From NCBI RefSeq assembly GCF_000972785.3, contig NZ_CP011253.3, positions 806,001-870,000 on the forward strand: a DNA stretch of 64,000 nucleotides, in the 5' to 3' direction. Both the position numbers and the translations under genes were made by a program. This document shows positions 42,290 through 51,845 of the stretch, piece by piece. The stretch is from Pandoraea oxalativorans. GTDB taxonomy: Bacteria > Pseudomonadota > Gammaproteobacteria > Burkholderiales > Burkholderiaceae. Position 1 is the first letter of the stretch. Each line of letters opens with the position of its first letter. The notes beneath the pieces are model-generated. The model was not told the origin of the DNA and made no database searches. It was given only the letters and a program-made list of their open reading frames with translations.

Positions 42290-43284
42290 TGACCGTCCAG
42301 ACGCCCGACGCGCGAGTCCACGCCGAAGTCGCACGGGAACCGGTGCCGATGATCGTCCTTGGTGGCTATCTCGGTGCTGGAAAAACGACCCTCGTCAACG
42401 CGCTGCTGCGCAACGCGGATGGCTTACGCGTAACGGTGCTCGTGAACGACTTCGGCTCGGTCAACGTCGATGCATCGCTCATCCGGGAGCGTAGCGACGA
42501 CGTGATCGGATTGGAAAACGGTTGCGTGTGCTGCACCATCGGCGGGCGCCTTGTGGAGACGCTCATCGCCATCGGTGAGCGCGCACAGCGCCCCGACCTG
42601 CTTGTGATCGAAGCGAGCGGGGTGTCCGATCCCATGCGCATCGCCCAGGTGGGGCTGCTGGACAAAGCGTTTCGATTGCACGGCATTTTGGTCGCGGTTG
42701 ACGCGTGCGGCGTCGAGGAGACACTCGCCGACCGCTATGTCGGCGACATCGCCCATAAGCAGATCATGGCGGCGAGCACGCTCGTCATGACGAAGACGGA
42801 TCTCGTGACGCCCGACGCGTTGCAGGCGGCGCGCCAACGGCTGGCCGGACTCGGTGCGACGCAGATCGTCGTGACGGCAGATAACGGCGTGGTGCCACCG
42901 GCGATTCTGTTCCCCGACGAAGCGCTGAATTTGCCCGGTTTGCTAAGCCCGAGGCCGCTGCGCGCATCGGGGCACGCGTTGCCGAGTGGTCTGCGAAGCT
43001 TCGTCTGGAAAATGGACGGCGCGTTGGACCGCAATCGCCTGCGGGCGGCAATGTTGATGTTCCGGGGTAAGTTGTTGCGAGCGAAAGGATTCGTCGTGTC
43101 GCCGACCGGTGGCATCAGCGAGATGCATGTCGTGGGGGCACGCGTGACATTCAGAGCGCGCCCGGAACTGCCTGTGCAGCCGTCGTCGATGGTCTTCATC
43201 GGCGTGCTGTCGGATGAGGAAATCTCGAAATTCGAAAGTGCGTTGGAGGCGACTCGTCTCGAATCATCGCCCTGTCTTGCCTAG
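42286..43284 (+). CDS. CobW/G3E-family metallochaperone GTPase
   Basis: A P-loop GTPase of about 332 residues. Walker A is GGYLGAGKTTLVN, followed by the family's NDFGSVNVD, the metal-binding CVCC motif in ENGCVCCTIGG, and VIEASGVSDP; the base-specificity region is VMTKTDLV. A C-terminal CobW_C-like domain follows (FVWKMDGALDRNRLRAAM). G3E members deliver zinc, nickel or cobalt to client enzymes. Translational coupling to a metal-dependent amidohydrolase suggests it metallates that enzyme, an inference from gene order. It lacks a His-rich loop. Confidence 0.85.
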   Translation: MMTVQTPDARVHAEVAREPVPMIVLGGYLGAGKTTLVNALLRNADGLRVTVLVNDFGSVNVDASLIRERSDDVIGLENGCVCCTIGGRLVETLIAIGERAQRPDLLVIEASGVSDPMRIAQVGLLDKAFRLHGILVAVDACGVEETLADRYVGDIAHKQIMAASTLVMTKTDLVTPDALQAARQRLAGLGATQIVVTADNGVVPPAILFPDEALNLPGLLSPRPLRASGHALPSGLRSFVWKMDGALDRNRLRAAMLMFRGKLLRAKGFVVSPTGGISEMHVVGARVTFRARPELPVQPSSMVFIGVLSDEEISKFESALEATRLESSPCLA

Positions 43285-43431
43285 CAGGGCTCGTCCAAGC
43301 ACCTGCTGCGGACCTGCGCTTACCGGATCCGTGGCGAAAGACAGATGATACCCCTACGGCGAAAAATGAAAGGTGGCATCGTGCATTCGGACTCAGACTA
43401 ATTGTTCTCCCACTCCGTCTGCCCGACAGTC

Positions 43432-44547
43432 ATGATTTCGACCTCATCCCTCACTGGCGCCAACTTTCCTGTACAGCGCTACCCGGATTCCAATCTTAGC
43501 GAGCGACGGATGGCGTTGCTCGACGACTTCAACCGCCGTCTGGAAGAAGCGGGGTGGCCCGACGACGCCGAGTTTCGGGGCTTCCTGGCGCGGTTCGCGA
43601 ATCTTGGGCCTATCGACACGCTACGTAATTGCTTTACCTGCGGGCACAAGCAGGACATTCTGATCTGGGCCGGGCAATGTCACGTGTCGTCGTATGGCGC
43701 TGGACGGGATTTTCTGGTGCGAGATCAAATGCTGGGTCATGCCATCGATGCCTCCCAAAAGTTGCTGGGCGCACTGCATTCCGATGCCCGGGACCACATG
43801 CTGCGGCGCGCGTGGATTGGCCCGCGTTTCCAGATCGTCCTGTCATTTCCCGAACTTGCGCTGAACCTTCCGCTGGGGCGTTCGTGTTTCGGGGCCGAGC
43901 CGGGGGCGCTGTCGTACGACGAGGCCAGGGCACTGCTCCTTGGTCGCGACGGGGACACACCATCGCTTCTGGAGCAATTTTCCAATGAGATGGACCATAC
44001 CCGTACGCCGTATTCCGATATTGACGTCTGGGCGGCATGGTATGCCTGTATCGGGCGCTGCATTGGTGGAAAACCGATCAGAGAATTCAGCGCAGATCCC
44101 GCCGAATTGAGAACACTCGGATTGGCCTTGCGAGCGTTGGGAAGCCGGGTATCCGGATGTTCGTACGCCAGCGATCTTCCGCTTTTTCGGATTCTTGGCG
44201 ACAGCCTGGAGGCATTCGACCACGCACAGGATGGGAAGAACGTCGCATTAGGATGGATCGATATCGCGGGCTACCACTTGCAAGCCGGAGATGAACAACG
44301 CGCGAGCAGCGCGTACATGCGTGCCGGGGGAAGGTTCCATCAGATAGCTGAACGATTGATGGCGCAGGGGAAGTCGGCCGAAGGGAACGAATGCCTGGTG
44401 CAAGCGCATGACGCTTATGAAAAGGCGGCGGCTCATCGCGCGAATGCGGCGGTGAGCAGCGGCACTTCCGGCTCGACCGTCGCGCAGGCGCACGCAGCCC
44501 CGGACGAACCGGTAAATGCTGCGGGAATCCATAGCGATACCCCGTAG
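43432..44547 (+). CDS. Unknown protein, paralogue 1 of a three-gene family
   Basis: About 371 residues of a family I do not recognise. No signal peptide, membrane segment or enzyme motif is evident. Blocks shared with the next two genes are CHVSSYGAGRDFL at about residues 81-93, WIGPRFQIVLSFPELALNLPLGRS at about 129-152, GALSYDEARALL, LLEQFS, and the helical tail RVSG-LPLFRILGDSLEAF. The C-terminal 100 residues look alpha-helical, like a repeat or TPR-type region (ASSAYMRAGGRFHQIAERLMAQGKSAEGNECLVQAHDAYEKAAAH). The ATG at 43432 lacks a good Shine-Dalgarno sequence; a TTG at 43402 is an alternative. One sampled 60-base line was 55% GC. Confidence 0.6.
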   Translation: MISTSSLTGANFPVQRYPDSNLSERRMALLDDFNRRLEEAGWPDDAEFRGFLARFANLGPIDTLRNCFTCGHKQDILIWAGQCHVSSYGAGRDFLVRDQMLGHAIDASQKLLGALHSDARDHMLRRAWIGPRFQIVLSFPELALNLPLGRSCFGAEPGALSYDEARALLLGRDGDTPSLLEQFSNEMDHTRTPYSDIDVWAAWYACIGRCIGGKPIREFSADPAELRTLGLALRALGSRVSGCSYASDLPLFRILGDSLEAFDHAQDGKNVALGWIDIAGYHLQAGDEQRASSAYMRAGGRFHQIAERLMAQGKSAEGNECLVQAHDAYEKAAAHRANAAVSSGTSGSTVAQAHAAPDEPVNAAGIHSDTP

Positions 44548-44569
44548 ACCAGCGTTCAAGATCTCACTT

Positions 44570-44629
44570 GCCTTCATGAAGGCTTCGCCGCGCCGATGAT
44601 GGGAATTCGCTGATCGCGAGCGCGGCGAA
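44570..44629 (+). promoter_or_regulatory. Inverted repeats between paralogues 1 and 2
   Basis: GCCTTCATGAAGGC (44570-44583) is a perfect 14-bp palindrome. Directly after it, TTCGCCGCGC (44584-44593) recurs inverted as GCGCGGCGAA (44620-44629). No T-run follows, so termination is unlikely. This could be an operator or a structured leader of the second gene. Confidence 0.45.
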
Positions 44630-44696
44630 AACTGAAAGAGAACGTCTCAAGCCCCGGCGCAGACTGGTGGCTCCAAGCCTCTGCGAGACGACGTTC

Positions 44697-45836
44697 ATGC
44701 CAGAAATCTATTCCGCCCCGCCGCCAAACTTTCGGGTCCCGAACTATCCGAACCATAGGCTCAGCGAAAGCCGAATCGATCAGTTGACGCGCATCACCGA
44801 TCTGTTCGTCGACGCAGACCCGCCCACGGACGCGGCAATCGACGCGGTCATGAGTCGCTTTGCACATATGGGACCGGGCGATATGGCGCTTGACTGGCTG
44901 GCCAACCAGGACAAGAAAGCGATCTTGTGTCGCGCGGTGCGAAGTCACGTGGCGACGTTCGGCGCGGGCCGCGATTTTCTTGAGCGCCGTGGGCTGCTCC
45001 TCCAAGTTGACCAGGATTCTGCAGACCTGATCGGTGCGCTTCCCGCGCGGATCAAAGAGACGATGATCACTCTCGCAAGTCTCGGCGATTGCGGGCAGAT
45101 CGTCCTCAAGTTCCCGGGCATCGGATTGCGCATTCCCCTCGGACGTACCTTGTTAGGTACCGGAGAGGGCGCATTGACGATGTACGAAGTGAGGCAACTG
45201 CTGATGTATCAGGAAGGACGGTCGGAATCGCTGCTGGAGAAGTTCTCCGCCGGGCTCGGGCGTGTCGATGCAGCCTACCCGGACAACGAGGCATGCCATG
45301 TCTGGAACGACTTGATTGAGCGATGCGTCGACGGCAAGCCGATCGATCAGTTCAGCAATGATCGGACGATGTTGGGCGTGTTGGCATTTGTACTGAGAGC
45401 ACTGGCGGGTCGTGTATCGGCGCGCGGGCTCCATCACGAATTTCCAATACCACGCATGCTCACCAATAGTGCGATAGCGTATTTTCATGCCGACGATCCC
45501 AAATCCTGTGCGGAAAGCTTGATCGAAATGGGCGATTTTCACCAACGAAGAAGCGATTTTCGCAACGCGGCATGGGCGAACAAGATTGCGGCAAATGTTC
45601 TTGCCGGTGCTGCGCTCGGCCTCTGGAACGTCGGGCGATATGTGGATGCAGACGAGTGCCGACAATTGGCATACACGGCCTATGTGACCGAAAGGGCGTT
45701 AGCGGCCGCCGCAGGTGAGGCGAGCGCCACCGTACCTCCCGAGGAGGAAGGATCTTCGCCGTCTCTCACGCTCGGCACAAATATCTCTCAATCCGAATTT
45801 GAAACGTTGTGGGCCGAACGTAAATCTCGTATTTAA
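44697..45836 (+). CDS. Unknown protein, paralogue 2 of a three-gene family
   Basis: About 379 residues, same family as its neighbours. The best conserved stretch is GQIVLKFPGIGLRIPLGRT followed by LGTGEGALTMYEVRQLLMYQE, nearly identical to paralogue 3. Other shared blocks are SHVATFGAGRDFL, SLLEKFS, the segment CHVWNDLIERCVDGKPIDQFS and FPIPRMLTNSAIAYF. A short C-terminal motif ISQSEFETLWAE is shared with paralogue 3 but absent from paralogue 1. There is no signal peptide. The ATG at 44697 starts MPEIYSAPPPNF; 10 codons upstream are also open. It is followed after 15 bases by paralogue 3, so the two are co-transcribed. A sampled line was 47% GC. Confidence 0.62.
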   Translation: MPEIYSAPPPNFRVPNYPNHRLSESRIDQLTRITDLFVDADPPTDAAIDAVMSRFAHMGPGDMALDWLANQDKKAILCRAVRSHVATFGAGRDFLERRGLLLQVDQDSADLIGALPARIKETMITLASLGDCGQIVLKFPGIGLRIPLGRTLLGTGEGALTMYEVRQLLMYQEGRSESLLEKFSAGLGRVDAAYPDNEACHVWNDLIERCVDGKPIDQFSNDRTMLGVLAFVLRALAGRVSARGLHHEFPIPRMLTNSAIAYFHADDPKSCAESLIEMGDFHQRRSDFRNAAWANKIAANVLAGAALGLWNVGRYVDADECRQLAYTAYVTERALAAAAGEASATVPPEEEGSSPSLTLGTNISQSEFETLWAERKSRI

Positions 45837-45851
45837 CCGATGTAATCCTGT

Positions 45852-47096
45852 ATGCCAAATATCTCTGAAATCATTGGCCAGATCCTCACGGTATCGGGCG
45901 CGCCGCCCCAAAGTCATCGCGATAGCGCCATCGCTCAACTGAAAGATTTCACTCGTCAGTTCAACGATGGCAACTGTCCCTCGGAGCAGGTGATCGACGA
46001 CTTCATGCGGAACTTCGATTCCACGGAACTGTTGGGTCCTGTGCTTCGCGGGCTGTCCGAAGAAAAAAAGGAGGAGATCCTGCGTGCCGCAGCGCGCTGC
46101 CACGTGGGTTCGTTCGGTCGGGGCCGCGAGTTTCTCGCCAAATCCAACCAGCTTCATCTCGTCGATCAGGATTGCGCAGCGCTGCTTGGCGCGTTGTCCG
46201 CAGAGGTTAGAGCGAAGATGATCGACCGCGCGTACGTGGGTCCTCGGGGGCAGATCGTCCTTCCCGTCCCGGATATCGGGTTGCATATCCCTCTCGGACG
46301 TACCTCGCTAGGAACCGGCGAGGGTGCATTGACGACCCATGAGGTACGGGGGCTGCTGATGTATCAGGAGGATGGATGTCACTGGCTACTGGAGATATTT
46401 TCCGCAAAGCTTGCGCACTTTGACGAGCAGACACCCGATACCGAGACATGTCATGTCTGGTCCGACCTGATCGACCGATACATTGATCGCAGACCGATTG
46501 CAGAATTCAGCGAGGTGAAGGCGGTTCTGGAAGCACTGGCATTTACCCTGATGACGCTTACGGACCGTGTCTGCACGCACGGGGACACCGAGGAATTTCC
46601 AATCCGTCGTATGCTCGTCAATAGCGCGCAGGCGTATTTTCTTGTCGGGGATCATATGCACTGTGGGGCTGCCTTATTGAGGCTTGCGAAATTCTATTCC
46701 GCTAAACGCAACGCAGCCGAAGGTGCAGACGCAGCTAAGCTTGCGGCAAGCGTGCTCGCCAGAGATGCGCTCGCGCTTTGGAAAGACGGTCGAACTAGCA
46801 GAGCCGTCGCTAGCCAGCAAATGGCACTGTGCGCGTACGCGGGGGAAGCCGAGTTAAGGGGTGTGCGCCGTTTGCACGTGCCAGCAACAACCGGAGCGGG
46901 CGATGAACCCGTGCCGCTCCCCGCGCTTGTCGAACACATCAGCCGGTCTGATTTTGAGGCTGCGTGGGCGAGGCAACTGTCACGGGCCGAGGAAATACAC
47001 TCGCAACTTTTGTCGAACATAAGAAGTTTGTTAGGCGAGAGAAGACTCGAGCGATCGAGGGCCGCCCCGCCTGATGCCACACGTCGGTCCGAGTGA
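45852..47096 (+). CDS. Unknown protein, paralogue 3 of a three-gene family
   Basis: A 414-residue member of the same family. Shared blocks are CHVGSFGRGREFL, YVGPRGQIVLPVPDIGLHIP then LGRTSLGTGEGALT, LLMYQE, CHVWSDLIDRYIDRRPIAEFS and FPIRRMLVNSAQAYF. It carries the C-terminal ISRSDFEAAWA motif and then a charged, probably helical extension of about 45 residues that the others lack. No transmembrane segment or known catalytic motif is visible. It starts 15 bases after paralogue 2 without a clear Shine-Dalgarno sequence, which points to translational coupling. A sampled 60-base line was 52% GC. It is convergent with the amino-acid permease. Confidence 0.62.
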   Translation: MPNISEIIGQILTVSGAPPQSHRDSAIAQLKDFTRQFNDGNCPSEQVIDDFMRNFDSTELLGPVLRGLSEEKKEEILRAAARCHVGSFGRGREFLAKSNQLHLVDQDCAALLGALSAEVRAKMIDRAYVGPRGQIVLPVPDIGLHIPLGRTSLGTGEGALTTHEVRGLLMYQEDGCHWLLEIFSAKLAHFDEQTPDTETCHVWSDLIDRYIDRRPIAEFSEVKAVLEALAFTLMTLTDRVCTHGDTEEFPIRRMLVNSAQAYFLVGDHMHCGAALLRLAKFYSAKRNAAEGADAAKLAASVLARDALALWKDGRTSRAVASQQMALCAYAGEAELRGVRRLHVPATTGAGDEPVPLPALVEHISRSDFEAAWARQLSRAEEIHSQLLSNIRSLLGERRLERSRAAPPDATRRSE

Positions 47097-47184
47097 GTCG
47101 CGCTCCACCATAACGCGATGCGCAAGAGAGGGCGCCAGTACCCACATGTCGCCTCTCTTGCGCATCGAATTCCGGCTTTCCCGC

Positions 47185-48594
47185 CTAGACTGGCGAGTCG
47201 AACTCCGGATCCGACGAGCGCAGCTTGCGCCAGATCGAGCGCACGGTGAACGCGACCAGCAGCACCGTCAGACTCACGACACCCAGCGCCAGCGGGGTGC
47301 GTTGATCGGGAATGAAGGCCATCGCACCGACGATGGACAACATCCCGAGAATCGCCACCCACGTGAGGTACGGAAATCCCCACATACGAATCTTGAGCCG
47401 GCCCGGTGCTTCGCGCTCGAGTCGCTTGCGCAGCTTCAACTGCGAGAACGCGATCAGCACGTACACGAAGATCGCCACGGTGCCGTAAGAGTTCACGAGG
47501 AACGCGAACACGGTATCCGGCGAGACATACGACATCACCACAGCCACGTAACCGAACAGTGTGCCGACGAGAATCGCCCGCACCGGCACGCCGCGCGAGT
47601 TCAGTTTCGCAAGCGAGCGCGGTGCGTCGCCACGACGCGTCAGTGCAAAGAGCATGCGCGACGAGGCGTACAGCCCCGAGTTCAGTGCGGAGAGTACCGC
47701 CGTCAGCACCACGGCGTTCATGATGTGCGCGGCTGCCGGAATGCGCATCGCTTCGAGCGCACTCACATACGGCGTTGCCATACCGGCCGAATTCCAGGGC
47801 ACGAGCATCACGACCAGCAGAATCGAGCCGATGTAGAAGAACAGCACCCGGCCGATGACCGAGTTCGTGGCACGTGCCACCGCCTGCTGCGGCTCGGCGG
47901 CTTCGGCAGCGGCAATCGTCACGATCTCCGCACCGAAGTAGAACCCTGTCGCCGCTACCGCTCCGGACATCACCGGGCCGATGCCGTTCGGCATGAAGCC
48001 GCCGTGCGAGAGCAGATGTCCGGTGCTGGCGACCGCGCCCGGCCACATGCCGAACACGAACAGTCCACCGAGGAACAGAAACACCACGATCGCCGCGACC
48101 TTGATCGACGCGAACCAGAATTCGAATTCGCCGTATGACGCGACCGACACCAGATTCGTCAGCGTGAGCACCACGAGCAGCACGAGACTGATGGCCCACG
48201 CCGGAATGTCCGGCAACCAGAACTGGATCAGGTTCGCACCGGCCACGGCCTCGACGGCGACCACGATCACCCAGAAGTACCAATACATCCAACCCGTCAG
48301 GAAACCGGCCAGTTCGCCGCCGACCGGCTTGTCGTTCCACGCCAGCCGCGCATATTCGTAGAACGATCCCACGGCAGGCATGGCGCACGCCATTTCGCCG
48401 AGCATGCGCATGACCAGCACCACCAGCGCGCCGGTAATCAGAAACGACAGCACCGCTGCGGGGCCTGCCGCGTGCACGACCACGCCGCTGCCGACGAACA
48501 GACCGGCACCGATCACGCCGCCCAGCGCGATCATGCTCATGTGACGTTGTTTGAGGCTCGATTGCAGATGCGTTCCGTTTTCACGATTGGCCAT
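47185..48594 (-). CDS. Amino acid permease, APC family (GabP-like)
   Basis: A 469-residue carrier with 12 predicted membrane segments. The N-terminus has the APC signature HMSMIALGGVIGAGLFVGSGVVV followed by GPAAVLSFLITGALVVLVMRMLGEMA; FYFGAEIVTIAAAEAAEPQQAVARATNSV and LNSRGVPVRAILVG are typical of the GABA/aromatic permease branch. AGGAGG lies 6 bases before the ATG. It lies downstream of tauC on the same strand, 198 bases away. GABA, or a related omega-amino compound such as taurine or hypotaurine, is possible; the substrate is not shown by sequence. Confidence 0.85.
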   Translation of the reverse strand: MANRENGTHLQSSLKQRHMSMIALGGVIGAGLFVGSGVVVHAAGPAAVLSFLITGALVVLVMRMLGEMACAMPAVGSFYEYARLAWNDKPVGGELAGFLTGWMYWYFWVIVVAVEAVAGANLIQFWLPDIPAWAISLVLLVVLTLTNLVSVASYGEFEFWFASIKVAAIVVFLFLGGLFVFGMWPGAVASTGHLLSHGGFMPNGIGPVMSGAVAATGFYFGAEIVTIAAAEAAEPQQAVARATNSVIGRVLFFYIGSILLVVMLVPWNSAGMATPYVSALEAMRIPAAAHIMNAVVLTAVLSALNSGLYASSRMLFALTRRGDAPRSLAKLNSRGVPVRAILVGTLFGYVAVVMSYVSPDTVFAFLVNSYGTVAIFVYVLIAFSQLKLRKRLEREAPGRLKIRMWGFPYLTWVAILGMLSIVGAMAFIPDQRTPLALGVVSLTVLLVAFTVRSIWRKLRSSDPEFDSPV

Positions 48595-48792
48595 GACGAC
48601 CTCCTGTGAGCGGGTGCGCGAAGCGGGGGATCACTGCGAGGACTGCAACGAGGGGGGAACTGCCGATGAATGTCTCAACTGCCACACAACCTCCTTAACA
48701 CCTTGTTTGACCTCAGGTGCGGCGCGGTAGGAACCGGGGGGCGCGCCGCCCTGCGTCTTTTTGTGATGACCAACGCAACTGCTTCTGCCTTG

Positions 48793-49731
48793 TCAGACCT
48801 TGCCTTTCCAGGGCACGAGTACGCGCTCGAGATAGCGCATGATGAGATCGAACCCGAAGGCGAAGAAGCCGATCACGATGATCCCCATGATCACGATGTC
48901 CGACGCGAGGAATTCCGCCGCGTTGAGCACCATGAAACCGAGACCGCTCGATGCCGCCACCATTTCGGCGGCCACCAGCGTGGTCCAGCCCACGCCGATA
49001 CCGATGCGCATGCCGGTGAAGATTTCCGGCAGCGCCGATTTCACGATCACGTGCATCACGATCTGGCGCGGCGATGCGCCCATCGAATACGCCGCGTGAA
49101 TCTGCTCCATCGAAACGGAGCGAACGCCCGCCCGCGCCGCAATCGCCAGCGGCGCGAAGATCGCCAGATAAATCAGGAACACTTTCGAGAACTCGCCGAT
49201 GCCGAACCAGATGATCACGAGCGGCAGATAGGCCAGCGGCGGCAACGGGCGATAGAACTCGATGGGCGGGTCGAACACGCCACGTCCGATGCGCGAGACG
49301 CCCATCAGAATGCCGACGGGAATCGCCGTCACACATGCGAGCGCAAACGCGCCGAACACGCGGTACAGACTGGCGAGCGTGTGCTGCCACAGCGTCGAGC
49401 CTGCAAAACCCTCGGTCGACACCTGAATGAACTTCTCGACGATGGCGCGCGGTCCCGGCAGGAAAAGAGGCTTGATCATTCCCGACGACGTAATGGCGAT
49501 CCAGATCGCCAGTAGCGCGAAGACGGTCACGACGCTGATGGCCAGGCTCGGTCCCTGACCGGGTGCGCCGAACGATTCACCGGCCTTCACGGGGCGCGGA
49601 GCGAACATGCGGGCGAAGAACCCCTTGCGGCGCGGTGCGCGCGGCGTATTCAGGGCAGAGGGCGGGCGCTGCATGCCGCTGCCATTCGTGGCGGACGGCG
49701 CCTGCGGGGTAGTGACGGGTTTGGTCAACAT
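48793..49731 (-). CDS. tauC: Taurine ABC transporter permease
   Basis: About 312 residues with about 6 membrane segments and the ABC-permease EAA loop (AYSMGASPRQIVMHVIVKSALPEIFTGMRIGIGVGW). It resembles TauC/SsuC. An N-terminal cytoplasmic tail of about 60 residues (proline-, arginine-rich) is longer than usual. The ATG at 49731 follows GGAGA; the open frame runs 50 codons further and overlaps tauB, which I reject. It is the last gene of tauABC, 31 bases after tauB. Confidence 0.88.
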   Translation of the reverse strand: MLTKPVTTPQAPSATNGSGMQRPPSALNTPRAPRRKGFFARMFAPRPVKAGESFGAPGQGPSLAISVVTVFALLAIWIAITSSGMIKPLFLPGPRAIVEKFIQVSTEGFAGSTLWQHTLASLYRVFGAFALACVTAIPVGILMGVSRIGRGVFDPPIEFYRPLPPLAYLPLVIIWFGIGEFSKVFLIYLAIFAPLAIAARAGVRSVSMEQIHAAYSMGASPRQIVMHVIVKSALPEIFTGMRIGIGVGWTTLVAAEMVAASSGLGFMVLNAAEFLASDIVIMGIIVIGFFAFGFDLIMRYLERVLVPWKGKV

Positions 49732-49762
49732 GATGGCTCGTCTCCGGCTTCGATCAGACACA

Positions 49763-50581
49763 TCAGGCCGCGACCGCACCGGCAGACGCAGTCTGCCCGG
49801 CACGCTCGTCACCGTAGATGATGCTGAGCACCGTCTCGCGCATGGCGATGAAATCGGGGCTCGACTTGATGGCGCGCGCATCGCGGCATTCGAGATAGCG
49901 CTTGTTGAAGTCGAGTTCGTAGGTGTGCGTGATGCGTCCGGGGCGCGGCGACATCACGATCAGGCGACTCGCGAGAAACAACGCTTCTTCCACGCTGTGC
50001 GTGATGAAGAAGATCATCTTCTGCGTCTCGCGCCAGACATCGAGCAACAGTTCCTGAATGGTCTCGCGAGTGAGCGCGTCGAGCGCTGCCATCGGTTCGT
50101 CCATCAACAGCATCGATGGATTGCAGGTCAGCGCACGCGCGATCCCCACGCGCTGCTGCATGCCCCCAGAGAGCTGATAGATCATGTGATTGTGGAAGTC
50201 CTGCAAGCCGACGAGCGCGAGATTGCGTGCAGCACGGGCGCGTCGCTCCGTCTTGGGAATGCCTTGCAGCTTCAGACCGAATTCGGTGTTTTCCATCACG
50301 CTCAGCCACGGCAGCAGCGCATGCTTCTGGAAGACGACGCCACGGTCGGCGCCGGGGCCCTCGATGGGGGCGTCGCCGAGCAGCAATTCACCGGACGTCG
50401 GGGCGATGAAGCCAGCCATCAGACTGAGCAGCGTGGTCTTGCCGCAGCCCGAAGCGCCGAGCGCGACAACAAAATCACCGGGTGCGATGGTCAGATCGAC
50501 GTGGGCGAGCGCCTGCACCTGCTCGCCGGGACGCCGGCCGGGATATACGACGCTCACGTCGTTGACGATGAGTTGTTCCAT
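49763..50581 (-). CDS. tauB: Taurine ABC transporter ATP-binding protein
   Basis: A 272-residue ABC ATPase. Walker A is [11 protein letters not shown], the Q-loop is [13 protein letters not shown], the signature is [15 protein letters not shown], Walker B is [12 protein letters not shown], and the switch His is in FITHSVEEA. The VFQ-LLPWL Q-loop is typical of the nitrate/sulfonate/taurine importers. It powers TauC and follows tauA by 92 bases. Confidence 0.92.
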   Translation of the reverse strand: MEQLIVNDVSVVYPGRRPGEQVQALAHVDLTIAPGDFVVALGASGCGKTTLLSLMAGFIAPTSGELLLGDAPIEGPGADRGVVFQKHALLPWLSVMENTEFGLKLQGIPKTERRARAARNLALVGLQDFHNHMIYQLSGGMQQRVGIARALTCNPSMLLMDEPMAALDALTRETIQELLLDVWRETQKMIFFITHSVEEALFLASRLIVMSPRPGRITHTYELDFNKRYLECRDARAIKSSPDFIAMRETVLSIIYGDERAGQTASAGAVAA

Positions 50582-50673
50582 GAAGCCCTTCTCCAGTCGA
50601 TCCAGCGAATCCAGCGATCGGGGGAGGGGATGGCGCGCCGCACGACTGCCCGGCGCGTCGGCCCCGGTGCGGC

Positions 50674-51732
50674 TTACTTCAGTTTGAGCGCGGCGTCGAC
50701 GTAACGCGACGTGACGAACGGCGTGTAGTCCGCCTTGACAGCGTTGATCTTCTGCTGACGCTTCAGGAAGTCGGCGGTGTCCTTCAGTGCCTTCGCTGCG
50801 CGGCTATCCTTACCGCCGCCGAGCCATTCCGCAGATGCCTGTTGCTCGGCCGACGGATAAGCGTAGAGCGACAGTGCGCCCGGCACGTCTTCCGGCTTGC
50901 CGCCGATCGTCTTGACGATGGATTTCACCTGCGGGGAGCCCGCCGTCCACGCCGCCTGATTCGGACGGTAAGCCGCATCGGCGCTGGCGATCACCTTGAC
51001 GAATTTCGCCATGAAATCGGCGTTCGCCTCACCCCACTTGCGGTCGACCGCGATGCCATCGAACGTCGGCTTGCCCTGCTTCGACAATTCGCCCGACGTG
51101 ATCAGCACATGACCGCTTTGCTTGATCTGCGCGAGTGCCGGATCCCACACGTAAGCCGCGTCGATGTCGCCGCGCTCCCATGCAGCTACGATCTGGTTCG
51201 GCTGCATGTTCAGGACCTGGACTTCGGTCGGCTTGATGCCCCATTGCTGCAGGGCGAACATCGTGTGGTAGTGCGTCGTCGAGACGAACGGCACGCCGAT
51301 CTTCTTGCCCTTGAGGTCGGTCGGCGTCTTGATGTTCGACGCGTTGCGCACGACCATCGCTTCGGCCTGATTGATGTCGTCCAGGATCCAGAAGAGTTGC
51401 AGGTCGAGCCCTTGCGAGACGGCCGCCGCCATCGGGCTGGAGCCAAGCACGCCGATCTTGATGTCGCCCGAGGCCAGCGCCGTGGCGACCTTGGCGCCCG
51501 ATTCGAACTGGCGCCAGTGGATCTTGTAACCCGTCGCTTTCTCGAATTCGCCGCTCGAAATGGCGACCAGCCACGGATCGACGATCTGCTGGTACGCAAT
51601 CGTCACCTCTTTCTCCTGCGCCTGCGCTGTTGCGGGTGCCGCCAATCCGAGCACCAGGGTTGCGGGCAAGGCCGCAGCCGCCAGCGCCGTCGCCGCGAAC
51701 ACCCGTCGCAGTCGGTTCGGAAGTCCAGTCAT
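50674..51732 (-). CDS. tauA: Taurine-binding periplasmic protein
   Basis: A 352-residue binding protein with a signal peptide ending in A-Q-A-Q-A (about residue 38). TauA-like blocks are [60 protein letters not shown] and [15 protein letters not shown]. It delivers taurine to TauBC. It is divergent from tauR, 297 bases apart, so TauR with taurine probably activates it. Confidence 0.92.
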   Translation of the reverse strand: MTGLPNRLRRVFAATALAAAALPATLVLGLAAPATAQAQEKEVTIAYQQIVDPWLVAISSGEFEKATGYKIHWRQFESGAKVATALASGDIKIGVLGSSPMAAAVSQGLDLQLFWILDDINQAEAMVVRNASNIKTPTDLKGKKIGVPFVSTTHYHTMFALQQWGIKPTEVQVLNMQPNQIVAAWERGDIDAAYVWDPALAQIKQSGHVLITSGELSKQGKPTFDGIAVDRKWGEANADFMAKFVKVIASADAAYRPNQAAWTAGSPQVKSIVKTIGGKPEDVPGALSLYAYPSAEQQASAEWLGGGKDSRAAKALKDTADFLKRQQKINAVKADYTPFVTSRYVDAALKLK

Positions 51733-51845
51733 GGTTCACCTCGGTTCGAAAGGTTTTCGGTGGAACTCTCGGGTTGACGCATCTGGCATGACAAATCGGC
51801 GTCAAGTGACTGCATCATTGCCGCGCACATTTTTGTTCGTTAGAG

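Noticed and set aside
43386..43408. Possible hrp/PIP-type box (TTCG-N16-TTCG) before paralogue 1
   Set aside because: Only TTCG at 43386 followed by TTCT after 15 bases is found, so neither spacing nor sequence fits the box. It does not support type III control.
46694..48388. Minus-strand frame overlapping paralogue 3 and the amino-acid permease
   Set aside because: It shares most of its length with the permease gene in another frame and shows no domain. The permease frame has a Shine-Dalgarno sequence and full family motifs.
49732..49881. Upstream extension of tauC by 50 codons
   Set aside because: The extension overlaps the 3' end of tauB and has no hydrophobic or family character. The ATG at 49731 has a Shine-Dalgarno sequence.
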